Below, piece after piece: positions 1 to 13,169 of a stretch of DNA of 64,000 bases. The notes beneath the pieces were generated by a model that saw only the letters and a list, made by a program, of their open reading frames with translations, was not told the DNA's origin and ran no database searches. The position numbers and the translations under genes were made by a program. Position 1 is the first letter of the stretch, and every line of letters begins with the position of its first letter. The stretch comes from Ptychodera flava (taxonomy: Eukaryota > Hemichordata > Enteropneusta > Ptychoderidae): assembly GCF_041260155.1 (NCBI RefSeq), contig NC_091930.1, positions 49,455,402 through 49,519,401 on the forward strand. The letters run 5' to 3'.

Positions 1-1
1 A

Positions 2-53
2 GAGACTATTGTGTGCTCCGCCTGCACAGATTTCAAGGGACTTAACAACAAAG
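2..53 (+). CDS. Possible internal exon of the BEN-domain gene (3' part)
   Basis: Reading from base 2 gives an open stretch with a CSAC motif, ending in one leftover base before a GTTAGA donor. That phase-1 exit fits the entry phase of the next candidate exon at 262. The 5' limit is cut by the window edge. No family is recognised in this piece. Its assignment to the BEN gene rests only on strand, order and phase, so it is weak. Confidence 0.25.
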
Positions 54-261
54 GTTAGATCCTAAGAACTGAAAATTCGCTTTAATTTTTGCACCATGTC
101 ATAATTCTTTTCAAAATTATTGGAGTGTCAAATTGTGCAGGTGTTGTATACAGTGTATATTGCAGGGTCGCATGGCAAATACAGCTTTGTATAAAAATAT
201 GCACATTGCATACTCATCAGTGAAATAAACATAATTTAAAAACTGACCCATCTGTATCCAG

Positions 262-311
262 GGAACAACGTTGAAGTGGACTTTGATCAGTTACTGTGTA
301 GCAAAAGAGCA
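262..311 (+). CDS. Possible small internal exon of the BEN-domain gene
   Basis: A tatccag acceptor precedes 16 open codons that could join in frame to the piece ending at 53; a weak GTAATT donor follows. The exit phase (0) does not fit the BEN exon at 964, so another exon would have to lie between, or the call is wrong. Confidence 0.18.
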
Positions 312-963
312 GTAATTCTAATAGGAACATTTTAAAAATGACAGTCGGGCTTTGAGAACAGTTAAATTCCTGTGTTTGTTCTTGATCCATAAAATTTAAT
401 TTAGTTAACCATGGCCTTCAATAATAACATAACTTTGTTGCAAAGTTCCAACAGCATTTCTCCACAAATACTGGCAATTGCAGTCTATGGTTCTCTAAGA
501 CTCCTTTTTCCCCGTGAGCTTAATAACTTGACCAAAGTCAGGGGTAACTGCTGTTTTTTTTCTATTGTGTGGTAAGCTGTTTACAGGTAGAGGGCACTGT
601 CTGACTTTGCATTGGTGATGAAGGAAGGAAAGTTCTGGTCAATACCAGTGAGTCTTCCAAAGTCCTAGAAAATTTATACTCACACTAGTGATATCATAGA
701 AATGGTATGGAAAATCATACATAAAAAAATGAGGTATTGTAAAAAATTATATCTGAAAAATTATGTGTTTAACTTCTAAAAGTCCTTGATATGCCTTAAA
801 AACGCCTGAAAAGTTATTGAGGTTTAAATGACTTTGAGTTAGTGGACCCTGATGTAAATTCCCAATATAAATGCAGGTAGAATGTTTTCTTGTCTACTTA
901 CACTGCCCTCAACGCCCACTATTGGCACCACATCATCTTTTGTTTTTTATCACCCATCTGTAG

Positions 964-1104
964 GAACACTCCTGAATGAAGTCATTGACATTGTGTTCAC
1001 GCAAAAAGAGCTATGCCAGTCCCGTGGCTTGGGTTTGCGAGTAAATAAAAAGGATGCTGATGAGAAACAACCCCTGGATCAACATCGCGTCAATGCAGTC
1101 AGAG
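964..1104 (+). CDS. BEN-domain exon, N-terminal half of the domain
   Basis: The exon lies between a CTGTAG acceptor and an AGAG/GTAAGT donor and is phase 1 at both ends. The translation contains LLNEVIDIVFTQKEL, SRGLGLR and PLDQHRVNAVR, which matches the usual BEN start: a helix ending in F-T-x-E-L, a G-rich turn, then a PLD..RV.AI helix. BEN domains bind DNA or mediate chromatin interactions in nuclear proteins such as the BEND family. The exon joins in phase to 6072-6202, which completes the domain, across an intron of about 5 kb carrying the 44-bp satellite. Which BEND family member it is cannot be told from this fragment. Confidence 0.72.
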
Positions 1105-1302
1105 GTAAGTCCAGGGTAGTTGCATGTGTTACATGTGTGTGGTGGCACAGAGCAAATGCTCCCACATTTTTGCAGCCGGTATGAATGAATATATGCGCAT
1201 TAGACGTAGCCTTGCTTTGCCACATACTGTATGTGTGGCTGCAGAGAGCAAACATTTACACATAATTAACCCAATGCAGCTTGTATACAGTGGCAAACCT
1301 GA

Positions 1303-2640
1303 TGGATTATAATCTGTGCATGGTGTCATAGGTTACCAACCTGCATGGATTATAATCTATGCATGGATTACAATCTATGCATGATGTCATAGGTTTCCAA
1401 AGCTGCATGGATTATAATCTATGCATGATGTCATAGGTTTCCAAAGCTGCATGGATTATAATCTATGCATGATGTCATAGTTTCCAAACCTGTATGGATT
1501 ATAATCTATGCATGATGTCATAGGTTTCCAAACCTGTATGGATTATAATCTATGCATGATGTCATAGGTTTCCAAACCTGTATGGATTATAATCTATGCA
1601 TGATGTCATAGGTTTCCAAACCTGTATGGATTATAATCTATGCATGATGTCATAGGTTTCCAAACCTGTATGGATTATAATCTATGCATGATGTCATAGG
1701 TTTCCAAACCTGTATGGATTATAATCTGTGCATGATGTCATAGGTTTCCAAACCTGTATGGATTATAATCTGTGCATGATGTCATAGGTTTCCAAACCTG
1801 TATGGATTATAATCTGTGCATGATGTCATAGGTTTCCAAACCTGTATGGATTATAATCTGTGCATGATGTCATAGGTTTCCAAACCTGTATGGATTATAA
1901 TCTGTGCATGATGTCATAGGTTTCCAAACCTGTATGGATTATAATCAATGCACGATGTCATAGGTTTCCAAACCTGTATGGATTATAATCTATGCATGAT
2001 GTCATAGGTTTCCAAAGCTGTATGTATTATAATCTATGCATGATGTCATAGGTTTCCAAACCTGTATGGATTATAATCAATGCATGATGTCATAGGTTTC
2101 CAAACCTGTATGGATTATAATCTGTGCATGATGTCATAGGTTTCCAAACCTGTATGGATTATAATCTATGCATGATGTCATAGGTTTCCAAACCTGTATG
2201 GATTATAATCTATGCATGATGTCATAGGTTTCCAAACCTGTATGGATTATAATCTATGCATGATGTCATAGGTTTCCAAACCTGTATGGATTATAATCTG
2301 TGCATGATGTCATAGGTTTCCAAACCTGTATGGATTATAATCTGTGCATGATGTCATAGGTTTCCAAACCTGTATGGATTATAATCTGTGCATGATGTCA
2401 TAGGTTTCCAAACCTGTATGGATTATAATCAATGCATGATGTCATAGGTTTCCAAACCTGTATGGATTATAATCTGTGCATGATGTCATAGGTTTCCAAA
2501 CCTGTATGGATTATAATCTATGCATGATGTCATAGGTTTCCAAACCTGTATGGATTATAATCTATGCAGTGATATGGTAGGTTTCCAAAGCTGTATGTAT
2601 TATAATCTATACATGATGTTTTAGGTTACCGTAGCTGCAT
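1303..2640. repeat. 44-bp satellite array, about 30 tandem copies
   Basis: A unit of 44 bp built around TGATGTCATAGGTTTCC, AACCTGTATG and GATTATAATC is repeated head to tail about 30 times. Each unit contains two palindromes: the 10-mer GATTATAATC, and ATGCAT in most copies. Copies differ mainly at one dinucleotide (CTATG, CTGTG or CAATG after GATTATAAT) and fall in runs of the same type, as expected from block amplification. Edge copies are more diverged (GCTGCATGG at the start, GGTAGG and TACATG variants at the end). The array lies inside the last intron of the BEN gene. Confidence 0.97.
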
Positions 2641-3035
2641 ACAAAATATGGCCTAATAAACAAGAATGCTAGCCTGGATTAAAATTCAGTCTTCAAACAT
2701 AATATTTGACACTTGACAGGGCACAGGAACACAAACAAATGTAGGTATACTATTGTCGTAGAAATTATTAACATTGTGCATTACAACATGATTTTTGAAG
2801 AAGATCCGAGACTAGTCATTAACATCAAACAAAAAATGCTAGAAAAATCTTTAAAGAAGTATGCTTTGTCAGATTTATCTCAAGGCAAACTGAGTAACTG
2901 CACAACTTGTATAGGAGAACAGAGGACTCAAATCATATCAGCAGTCAATGTCAACAACCAGCGTTCTGTTACTATTTTGAAACTTGTGTATGATTATACG
3001 TAAGTTGGGTTTTATCATCCTGTTTCATAAGTGAG
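2641..3035. other. Intronic sequence, nothing recognised
   Basis: AT-rich intron between the satellite and the inverted-repeat element. An open frame at 2713-3003 has no splice-site support on its upstream side and no recognisable motif. Confidence 0.5.
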
Positions 3036-4690
3036 GTCCAAGACATATGTACCGGTCACAGTGATTGTTGTTTGCAGTCCTATAACTTACAGCTCACTGA
3101 TTGGCTGGACCCATTCTCATCGGTCTCATTACTCTGTAATGTTCAGTTTACGGCACTGTGATTAGCCACCTTATGTCCCTGTGTGAGGGTCATTTAGTAA
3201 TGCATCATTATGTAGTGTCCAATGTACTTCATGGAAACTGTTGGAGTATCAAGTTAGTCAGGACGTTTGCATGTGGTTCGACCCCAATGTGAAGACAAAA
3301 ACAAAGAAACTCAATGTCTACTGAGAAACATATAAAACCATTCAATTTGGTGGTTTTATTTTGCACTCCACGTTTGGTGTTCAGCGATTGTGGCTTTTAA
3401 TAGTAATTTTTTAATGTGGTTGGTAGGGCAAAAAAGCATATTCTTGAGTAAATTTTGAAACGTTTGGCCCAGTGATGATATCTTGTGCCATGTGGAAAAA
3501 AGTCTGGGACGAATTGATTTCATAATGCTAACAATGCTTACAATGTTCAGACACCTGAAGCGCATCATTCTAACAATCATAACTGCTGTATAGCTCAGAA
3601 ACTGGTGAAATTAAAAAGAAAAAACTCCCTCACGACTAATGTCACCGGTTTACCATAAAAAAAGTTGGGATGTTCAGTGCCAATGCAGTAAATGTCATTA
3701 TTTTGGAACTAGAGGTGTCAATGATATTTTTAGTTCCTTTTAAGAAAATCTTAATGACATCCTAAACAAGAATAAAGGGTAAATTAGAGAAACATTCTGT
3801 TTTGACCAATGGTGTCATCGAAATTGCTCTAAGTAGTGTACACAATGGTTTCATAAAAAATGGATTGAAATATGGCCATGAGATGATGAATTATTACAAC
3901 TTGTGTACTTTATGCCCAATTTACACTAATTGTTGTTTTCCCCCCAAAAAGTGAACGAATGTAAAAGGCTCTCACGGTGCCCGATACTTCAGAAATGCTA
4001 GCTACAATGTAGCAGTGTACTGTCTGTTGTGTTCTGACTGTGATACATCATGAATAATACAATGTATCTGAACCAATCAGATCGCTGGCTTTGCAAGAAC
4101 AAGCTGGTACATGTATAGTATAATTCAGGGTATGCTGTTGGCATGCTGGGAAATTGAAAACGGTCCATCATGCAGAAGTGGTTCATGATTCACAGACCCT
4201 ATTGGTGAACAGCTGATATGTTATTATATTGCTTGGAATGTTTGTGTTCAAAACAAATTTACGATTAATTATAGTAAGTCTTAGGTTCATACCAGCACCA
4301 TCAAAATATCACCCAAAAACTGAATCGTAGCAAGTATTTGGAGCCCAATAGACATGCATGTTTTGAACCAGTGAATGTTTCTCCGGCAAATTCGGCATTC
4401 TGTCTTTGACTTTGTACGTTATGATTGAACCACGTCATAGTTGCAAATACTTTAAATAACTGGTTACCACAGCGGTATCCAGGAAGTAGATGAGACACTT
4501 TGTTAGGAGGCAGTGAACACTACAGAATGAAGCTAACACAAGTATACAAGGCAACCAATCACATTGCTGTGAGATGAACTTTACATGCTAATGAGACCTA
4601 GAAGAAAGGGTCCAGCCAATCAGTGAGCTGTAAGCAGACTTTAAAGGACCACAAAAATCAATCCATTTGGCAGATACATTTGTCAAGGAC
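3036..4690. mobile_element. DNA-transposon remnant with diverged terminal inverted repeats
   Basis: The stretch about 3036-3260 reappears in reverse complement at about 4500-4690. Both arms share ACAGCTCACTGATTGGCTGG, a GGTCTCATTA block, a TGTGATT block and a TAGTGT block. Arms are roughly 200 bp and clearly diverged, so this is an old copy. The 1.2-kb interior has no transposase-like frame I can recognise. Exact ends and target duplication are not clear. It sits inside the BEN gene intron. Confidence 0.6.
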
Positions 4691-6071
4691 ATAATCATAG
4701 GTCATTTTGAAACAGGACTATTTGCATAAAATATATCAAATTGTGTACGTCAGCGTAAAATATGCAGAAATCAGTAGATCTGAAGTGGTTTTGGCAGTCT
4801 TTTTCTGTAGAACTTGGCTGGAAGGGAGGGAGGTTGAATTTTCCTTTAGTATGCCTGTTTTTAAGCCCTGCGGAACTTCAAGAATGCCACTCGACAGACT
4901 CGTCACCTGTACACACTATCTCAATAACATGCAATATGATAACAATGACTGTATATTGTATAACTAACAAGATAGACTAGATTGACATGTGAATCCAAGT
5001 CCTGCCTTTGTTTTTAGAACCTTTGTCTGAACAGAACGTATTGACACTATGCTTTGTGATGATGGGATACAATGCTGCATCGAAAGTTGCAGTCGGCTCC
5101 AAATCTTAAATGAATATCATGGTAACTTTAACCAGCAAGCAGGTTTATGTGTTCTATTTTGGTCCTGCATCGAACTATGTTAAGGCGATTCAGTGTGGGC
5201 TGAGTGTGTCGTATTATGGAACTGCACTTCGTCAATATGTAGTACATTATGCAGACGTAATTTTCTTTGTGTAATTTTGAATAAGTTTGGGTAAAATGTG
5301 CATGATTCTGAACAGACCACAGTACATAAATTACCCACAATTCTCTATGATTTGTATCCTTTAAGGTTACTTTTCTAAAAACTTTTTCATTTCTGCATGT
5401 AAGCATTGGTGTGCAGCATCAGAATAATTTTTAAATACATGTAATATCTAGTAAAAGTACGTTTAGATATATCAGTGAAAGTTTCAAAATAACCGCTAAA
5501 CAACCAGAAAAGTCACATTCTTTAGGTACTACAAATGCCTTGCTTTTTGGGCAGCAAGTTATGACGAACTGAAGGGGTCATTCTCTGAGAAAACTTAGCA
5601 TGCAAATTTCTTTTGTCACTTCTGTTGCAAAAAATCTATATCCTTTTGTTTCATGAAACAGGTGCAACTAGTCTCCCTACTTTCCATCACATTATTCTGT
5701 ATGGCTGAGGACACAATCTGTGGCAAATTTCACAAAAATGCTATCTCCTCTCTCAATTATGCATAATTTTCCAAATTATTTAAAATGAGAATTGAGAAGA
5801 ATGGTGTGCATAAAAGTACGTTTTTCAAAATTTTGATAAATAGTCGTTGAATTTGTCTACACATGGGAGACATGGTAGACTTCACTCAGGTGTCTCCAAG
5901 GATACAAAGCATAATGAATTATGGGAAATCTATAGTACTGTGCGGACCCTCTGAATGACCACTAATGTGAGAACCAGGGATTGAAGACTGCCCCTATAAA
6001 AGTACTGTATATAAGTATGGGCTACACAGTAATGGAATGATTTCTCATTTCTCACACTTTGTGTCTTGCAG
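4691..6071. other. Intronic sequence, nothing recognised
   Basis: AT-rich remainder of the BEN intron. Short open frames here have no splice support. A strong acceptor (CTTTGTGTCTTGCAG) closes the intron at 6071. Confidence 0.5.
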
Positions 6072-6202
6072 CCTACTTGTATGCCAAGGCCAAAGAGCAG
6101 ATGAGGACAATGGACCTGAGTGCCAAGACGTTCAATACCAAGTTCCAAAACAAGATTGGAAACGCCAGGAGGCATCAGAAGAACAAACTTCTCCAGAAAT
6201 GA
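6072..6202 (+). CDS. BEN-domain terminal exon with stop codon
   Basis: After a CTTGCAG acceptor the exon enters in the phase left by 964-1104, completing a GCC codon. It encodes AYLYAKAKEQM, then FNTKFQNKIGNARRHQKNK, and stops at TGA 6200-6202. The K-I-x-N-A-R-R ending is the typical last helix of BEN domains, so the protein ends only a few residues after its domain. No clear AATAAA was seen just downstream. Confidence comes from the phase match plus motifs on both halves. Confidence 0.72.
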
Positions 6203-9200
6203 AAATAATTTTTTAACATTTTATAGATTTATATGGTTGCAAAAGTCCTTTGCATTGTAATGACAGTATAATTGTCTTTATTGCAATATTTACATATATA
6301 ATTTGAAGTTTAAATTCTGAGTGAAGATTTGTTAAAAATAGTAAGAAAAATATTAACGTCATTTAAAAGAAAAGTATTTAGAACTGAAAGTCAGGCAAAC
6401 AATTTTAACCCACAAAAAGACAAAACACCCATATACAACTGAACAATTGTCAAAAATTATTGTAATCATCTCAGTTCCCTTGTCAAGATTTTCATGATCA
6501 TCAAGTTTGCATCGAACTTGATCATGATCTCACAGTTTTCAGTGGAACAGATAAATGTAAATAAGCTCTCTAACTTTTGATGTTGTGTAAAACAAGGGCA
6601 TTACTCATTAGTATTCCTGATCCGTGTTTATCTACAGAGTCTTAGTATCATCAACATGGCATTCTGTGGAAAAATGTCACGTCATATTCGGCAATTTTAA
6701 TTCAAAATTGCGACGTAAATTGTTCAACAATATCATTGATTGGTACTCACACCTACATGCTGTGTCAACTAGTTGAACTCTGGGCTTTTTGACTTTAAAA
6801 TCAGAATGTGTATTTCACAAAGCAAAATTATTCTGTGAAGTATATCAATGGTTAAAGGCTAATGGAGGGATGTCAACTCCTATGGGGTGACATGGATGTT
6901 GAAGTTTGCCACAGAGGGCGCCCTAACAATGCCACAGAAAGAAGGTGCCAGGCAAAGTGCAAAGAAAATTATCAGTGTGCATGTGAGGTACATACTTCTT
7001 GTTTAAACTTAAAAATTCTACCAAGTCCAACTCTACCATCTTCTTTGTTGGCCGAATTTTTCGTTTCCTTTCCATATGATAGACTTATGATGTTGATATA
7101 ATTATATCTATGTAGTTTTTTTAATGTCAAAAATATATGTGTACATGCATTGAGTAGCAGTGTATCAATCTACCTCATATGAAATCATAGCTTGAAGATT
7201 ATTCATAACTTTTAAATTTTGAGTATTTTTTATCACTTTTTTGTCAGTTGCAAAATTTCACTTTAACAATCACGTTCACCATTTTCAATAAAATCTGAGA
7301 CGTAAGCAAATTTGATAAAGTTTGTTCTTATTTTGCAGAGCATGACTTTACAAAATCATGTAAGATGTAATCCCTGCAATTTGTATCCTATTGTTAGATT
7401 TCTTTTATGAAATTATAGCTTGAGTATAAACAGCAAACGTGTAGTTTTTAGGATATTGAAGGGAATGCCAGGGTTTTGTGATTGTCACTGAAACTTTGAA
7501 TGTGTAGTAATTTAACTGTGATCTATTTTTATCCTATAATTCCACCAAAATTTAATTGTCACTTTAAAAGAGTGGTAAAGCAGATTTTTATGTTTTCCAT
7601 CTCTTTGAATCCGCCTAACAATTTGAAAAGTCCACTGTCATGTATGTGAACATTCATTCAATTTTCATCTGTCTGTGATCCCCAAGATTAAAAGATCGAT
7701 TTGGTTCACCATTTAGCGTGACAATCAGTCGTATGCTTGGTGAGAAAGATGTGTACAGTTTTGTAAGCATTTACAAATAACCCCATTTCCTGGCTTTTTT
7801 TCTCCCGTTCCAACTTTACCAAAAAGCAATTAACTCCACTTTGGCAAAATCAAATTTTATTAAATTTTCACATTACAATCTTTAGATACTACATAACAAA
7901 TTGAAATTGAAAATTTATTTTGCAATAAATGTTTCAGAATTCGAACAAGGGTCTTCAATTTTGCTTATGTTGATTTTAATCATATTTTTGGAATGTCAGT
8001 ATTTCAACCCCTGCTATTTGAGGATGAGAATTGATAATACAAAACTAAAATTTGATTCTTTATCTCCATATTCTTAAGTTTCAATGAGATATTTACCCCT
8101 TTTATCCTTTATTCCTCTCTATCATACTAAACAATAGATTGTCTGCAGTTGAATATATAAGTATGAGGGGGTTTACATGTGATGTTTGATAAGAAATATT
8201 GCTTGATGAAAAATGTGGGTTGAGTAAAACGCCACCTTCCATTGATCATACTACTAACATGTGATATAATTTCATCTCCTTTTAATGCCAGAATCTGTAA
8301 ACATTAGCATCATATCGATGGCCCAGTGCAAGAGGGGCGTAACTCTTTTCTTGGTTAAAATTGAGTTTTTGATATTTTTTTTTTCGTTCAGGAATGTGCA
8401 ATGCATCTTTTTGTGAAAATTTTGAGTAAAAAGTAATATCAGTCATGGTGCCATAGGGAGGTAACTTAATTTACACCCCTTTTGCAGGAGAAAGTCAGTG
8501 CTATCCTCACCTGTTTTGCATGGGCAAAATGTTACAACATCAAAATGTAAAACCTAAAAAGTTCCTAACTCATGATGAGGTACTTCCCCTTTTTGCTAAA
8601 AATGCTGGTGCAAGATAGGCGTAACTCCAATTTTTTTCAATTCATATAAAAATTATTTCATAATTATAATCATTTATGACATTTTATATATCTATTACAT
8701 TACCTTTTACAAATCAATTGAAATTTAGAGTTAGAGGCTTTTAAACCTTTAACTCCACTCTAACTCAGTCTGTTGAAAAATTGAGTCACACCCGTATTGC
8801 ACTGGCCATGGACAAAATGACTGATTGGAAAGTGACTGATTCAAGAAGCGATTTTTCAGATTCATACTTAAAACGGGATAAGGTCTATATTAGGTAATGA
8901 TGTTTGTGCATTCATGATTTTTTCAGTAATTATTTTTCCTTTTTTTATCAATAAATAATGTCAGAAATCATTGATCCAATATCTTTCAATTAATTCTTGG
9001 AATATTTACAGTGCAATGACACATCGACATTCATTTTAATTGCTGATGACAAATTAATTGTTATCATTCAAGATAATATCTCAGAAAATAAAATTTACAT
9101 AATTTAGGCTTCATTCAAAAATACTTGGTTTGAATGGAGGAATCAAATTGAAATCTTCATTCATTTAAATTCCTTCAATACCTGGTAAAATCATTTCAAA

Positions 9201-10426
9201 TCCTACTCCTCTATATCACCAACAATGTTCAAATTTAGCCCCCTCCCCCATCGGCCAAAAGTGTTCAGACCCGCCCCCAATTATGACCGACCATTTATTA
9301 AGTAAAAAATATTGAACTATAATTTTTGAGATAATTTTTACCAATGTTTTTGTTCTTTGAATCAACTCTAGTTTCTTGTTTCACTCACTGTCGTATTGAA
9401 TATCCAGTGTTCAGCGTATCAATACGGCCTGCATGCATTGTGTTCTGTACACTTACACTGGCAATCATTTCGCAATAGCATTCGATATTGCTACTTGACA
9501 GCAATTTGGTAGTTTTTGCGTAACCGCTACTCTTTTGTACGGAAATATATTTGTCGGAAAGTACTGGTTAATTTGTTTGGCGATTGCTGAAGTCTGCCCG
9601 GGTATTTATCAAAAAGCTGAAATTTGTTGAAGATGGCATACTGTAATTGTTAATGATCAAAATGAGGTTGTGATTTGGATTTCATGACCATCGCACAAAT
9701 TGCATAAAGCCTCTTTGTTTTAACCCACTCGAACGGCTTTTTTGAAACTTTTTTAATGTGATTACTGAAAGCAAGCGTATGTGCCAGAGAAAATAATGTG
9801 TAGTGACATTTGGTCAAAACTGCTATTCTGCCTAAAGTCGGCTTTCACCGCATTTCTAGTTATGCAAATACACCAAGCCAAAATCAATCCTAGCGTGAAA
9901 TAAAATGAAAGAGCAGATAGATTCTCCGCTTTCCCTGATATTTTGTTACAATGAAGTGTTTGTATTTTGCGGTTACCTAGTGTTATGTCTATTTTCTAAA
10001 CCCGATCCCATGCATTCCAGTCACACCATCCCTTGCAAAGTCTAACAGGGCTAAATTTATCCCTGTGTAAGCTGCAAATAACTTGGTCGTGGTCATGATG
10101 TCTGATTCTCGCTAGTATAAAATTTGAAATTGGGCTTCATTCTCACTTATCTGTATCACTTTTTAGCCAAGATGGAATTTGCCAAAATGCAATTAGTGTC
10201 TGTGCCAGTGGCCAAAAGGGCGTCGAGAAGTTAAGACCCGGAAAGAAATTCTACAATTACATAGGCACCTTAATTCCGGAAACCTTACCCGTAGTTTTCT
10301 TTTAAGTGCAAAGTTCTTTTAAAGTGGCGTCTAAGTTTCCATGTGTAATCAAAGGGACATTTTACTATAACAGCAAAATCCAAAGTTCAGGATATTATTA
10401 ATCACTTTTTCAACTTGTTATATGAG
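6203..10426. other. Intergenic AT-rich stretch
   Basis: About 4.2 kb rich in A/T runs. The only open frames are below 80 codons and lack splice or homology support. I see no convincing gene, RNA gene or repeat array. Confidence 0.55.
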
Positions 10427-10429
10427 TTA

Positions 10430-13169
10430 GGGAGCATTCGTTTTTTACGGGGAGGGGGGGGGCGGTGGAATTTGAGCGACAAATGAAACGTAAAAAGCGA
10501 CCCCCCCCCCCTCCAAAGCAAATTTCTAAAATTTGACCCCCCCTCAATTCATCAATTGTAAAATGTGACCCCCCCCCCATGAAAAAAAAAAATTCATCAG
10601 ATTTGATTCATTAACCCTTCGCACCCTGTGGCCCCGGGCTGAAAAAATTTCCTCACATACTAGAGAATCAACATTTTTGGTGAAATGCCAAAATCAAATT
10701 TTGCACACACATGAACTTGTAATCGCTGTAGTCTAATCAAGTACACTAATATCAATGATCAAGAGTACATAAATACACAGATTTACCTAGTTTTATATTG
10801 GAAAAAAATTATTCATAGTTTCCATATATACAAGATAGTGAATCAACATTTCGGTGACATTCCAAAATCAAATTTCTTGCACAAACATCCACTTGTTACC
10901 ACCCTAGTCTAATCAAGTAAATTAATATCAATAATCAAGCGTACATAAATACACAGATTTAACTAGTTATGTTATGGAAAAAATTATTCATAGTTTCCTC
11001 TGACAAGATAGTGAATTAACAATTCGGTGAAATTCCAAAATCATATTTCTTGCTCACACATGCACTGGTAACTACCCTAGTCTTATCAAGTACATTAATA
11101 TCAATAATCAAGAATCTATAAATACACAGATATAGCTAGTTTTGTATTTAAAAGAAATTATTCATAGCTTCTCATAGATTATGTATGGAGGACCTGTGTA
11201 TTTTCTATTTTGCCTGGGAGTTCTTGTGTGTTATCACTGTATACCTAGGGAGTCCAAGACGGGAACTTTCCAGAGAGTGTTTTACGTTGCATGCTGCACT
11301 GGCACTGGAAGGTTTGAGTGTCAGCGTGTGCTTTTTAAGTCAGATATTTCTCTATTTTGAGTCTTACTCAAGTCAGCAGATATGTAAAGAAACCGGTGAG
11401 TGGCAGAGATCGAATTTTGTGCGGATCGGACAGTTTATTTAAACCCTACGCCATGCTCTACTTTAGTCGATGGAACGAACATTGCTCACACAAGTGAAAG
11501 CCGTGCCGTATATTTGCAATATACGCACTGCTAAGATGATAATATCACCACAAGTTGAAAGCTGATCTTTCTGCAGCAAATTGTGTGTTAACTGTGAACT
11601 TTATTCCGTTTATGAGTTCAGTCAGATGTCTGAGATTGTCATGAGAACATTATTTATGATTGTTCCACTGAACTTTTGTCGATGCGCGGAGTTAGCAGAG
11701 TAAGACTTCAGATTAGTTCGGCATGTCCCGACTGGAAGTAAACAAAAGATCTAAGAATATTAGTAAGATGGCTGCTCCCGTGGTAGCTGAACTGGACGCT
11801 GCTTAGCAGTGAATTGCGTGTGTTGTCGCCGACTTTCATGTGCAGACATTACACGGGACTTACAATTGTGCTCATCATCGAACATTAGTTAAAGTCGCGT
11901 GTGAACTATTGTGTGTTTCCCAGCCGCGTCGTCAAGTCTGAGGTTCCTCTGCGGTACCATTAAGTTTTCCATAGAAATTGTTAAGCATTTAGAAAGGGTT
12001 TGAACAGAGTTTTGTTCTGAAAGTGTGTTCGACTCCTGCCGTCGGGAGGTCGATCAGTACGGTTACTGTTACCATGGAGTAATATTTATAGTTTTGGGTA
12101 CGGTTTTACTATTTTATATGTACACCCCGATATTTGACACAATATATACAGAAGTTGTTTGTTACATTATATGACTGTGTGTTGGTTCCTCATTTCGGCA
12201 GATCGTCCATGTAGCCGACACGAACACGAAGTGTGTGTTACCGGCTATCAAAAACTATGAAAAATAGTAAAGAATGAGCTACAAAATCACTATCAGTTTT
12301 AAGTTGCAGGTAGAATAAGTCTGTGCCTTTGTAAAAAATACTAAAAAAATAGTAGAAAGTGAAGAACCAGCTGAAAGTTAGTTGAGGAGACCTTGACCGC
12401 ATATCATTTGGACTGTGCCCTCATTTTGGCAATTTTCATGCCCCATGCTGTGTAGCCCTGCGTACAGGTGTGTGCACGTGTGTTCCCAGCATTATATGGC
12501 CTCTACCACAGCCCTGCAATGGTCTTTGAACAGACTTGAGGTCTCTGCGGCCTGGATCTGGACCGCAATGAAGACTAAACGGTCTTTTTGGCCGAAATTC
12601 TGCTCTATTGGGGCAAAATCCTTTCCCTGCCTACCTTTACCTCCTAACCAATCCCAGAAAAGATGCGATTGACTTCTCCTAACGTCCAAAACCGCTCATT
12701 TTCTGAAACATAACATACTCGACAAGTTGTTTACCCATGGCGATCCCATTTTGAATCTCGCTGCAGAGACCCCAGTTATCTCCACAGACCGTTGCAGGGC
12801 AGCGTGGTGGAGGCCGTATACGCCAGGAACACACAGACCTGTACTCAGGGCTACATGCTCTGTTGCTGCTCTAGAGAGGTTAATGCCAGTCTCGGACTTG
12901 TTGGCCCTGCTAGAGAAATAAATTTGGCTGAGCTTCGGTCGGTTATTATTCTGCCGTCTCGAAACATCGGTTACACAAGCAACATTTCGGTGAAATTCCA
13001 AAGTCAATTTTGTTTTCCATAACTCAACACAAACCTTTGTAAAATTTGACCCCCCTTCAATCATTGATTGTAAAATTTGACCCCCCCCTGAAAAGCGGTT
13101 TTGTAAAAGTCAACCCCCCCCTGATTTCCACCGACCCCCCCCCCCTCCCCGTAAATAACGAATGCTCCC
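10430..13169. mobile_element. PIF/Harbinger-like DNA element, non-autonomous, 2.7 kb
   Basis: The left end reads GGGAGCATTCGTT and the right end is its reverse complement AACGAATGCTCCC. Both continue inward as TTTACGGGGAGGGGGG. TTA stands directly outside each end (10427-10429 and 13170-13172), a 3-bp TWA-type target duplication typical of PIF/Harbinger elements. Inside each end are several G-tract modules: GGGGGG joined to TCAAATTTTACAA, in several copies. The interior has a three-copy 174-bp repeat and no recognisable transposase or DNA-binding frame. Superfamily is inferred from the duplication size only. Confidence 0.75.
10655..11182. repeat. 174-bp tandem repeat, three copies, inside the Harbinger-like element
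   Basis: The block running from GAATCAACATTT through GTCTAATCAAGTA and ATACACAGAT to ATTATTCATAGTTTCC occurs at 10665, 10840 and 11013, a period of 173-175 bp. A fragment of the same block (AACATTTCGGTGAAATTCCAAA) returns at about 12978-13010, near the right end, so the repeat may once have bordered the whole interior. Confidence 0.85.

Noticed and set aside
1303-2640. CRISPR-like regular repeats
   Set aside because: The 44-bp units are contiguous with no unique spacers, in eukaryotic intron sequence; it is a satellite.
11185-12672. Short open frames inside the 2.7-kb element as possible transposase
   Set aside because: All are under 125 codons and none shows a DDE or Myb/SANT-like pattern.
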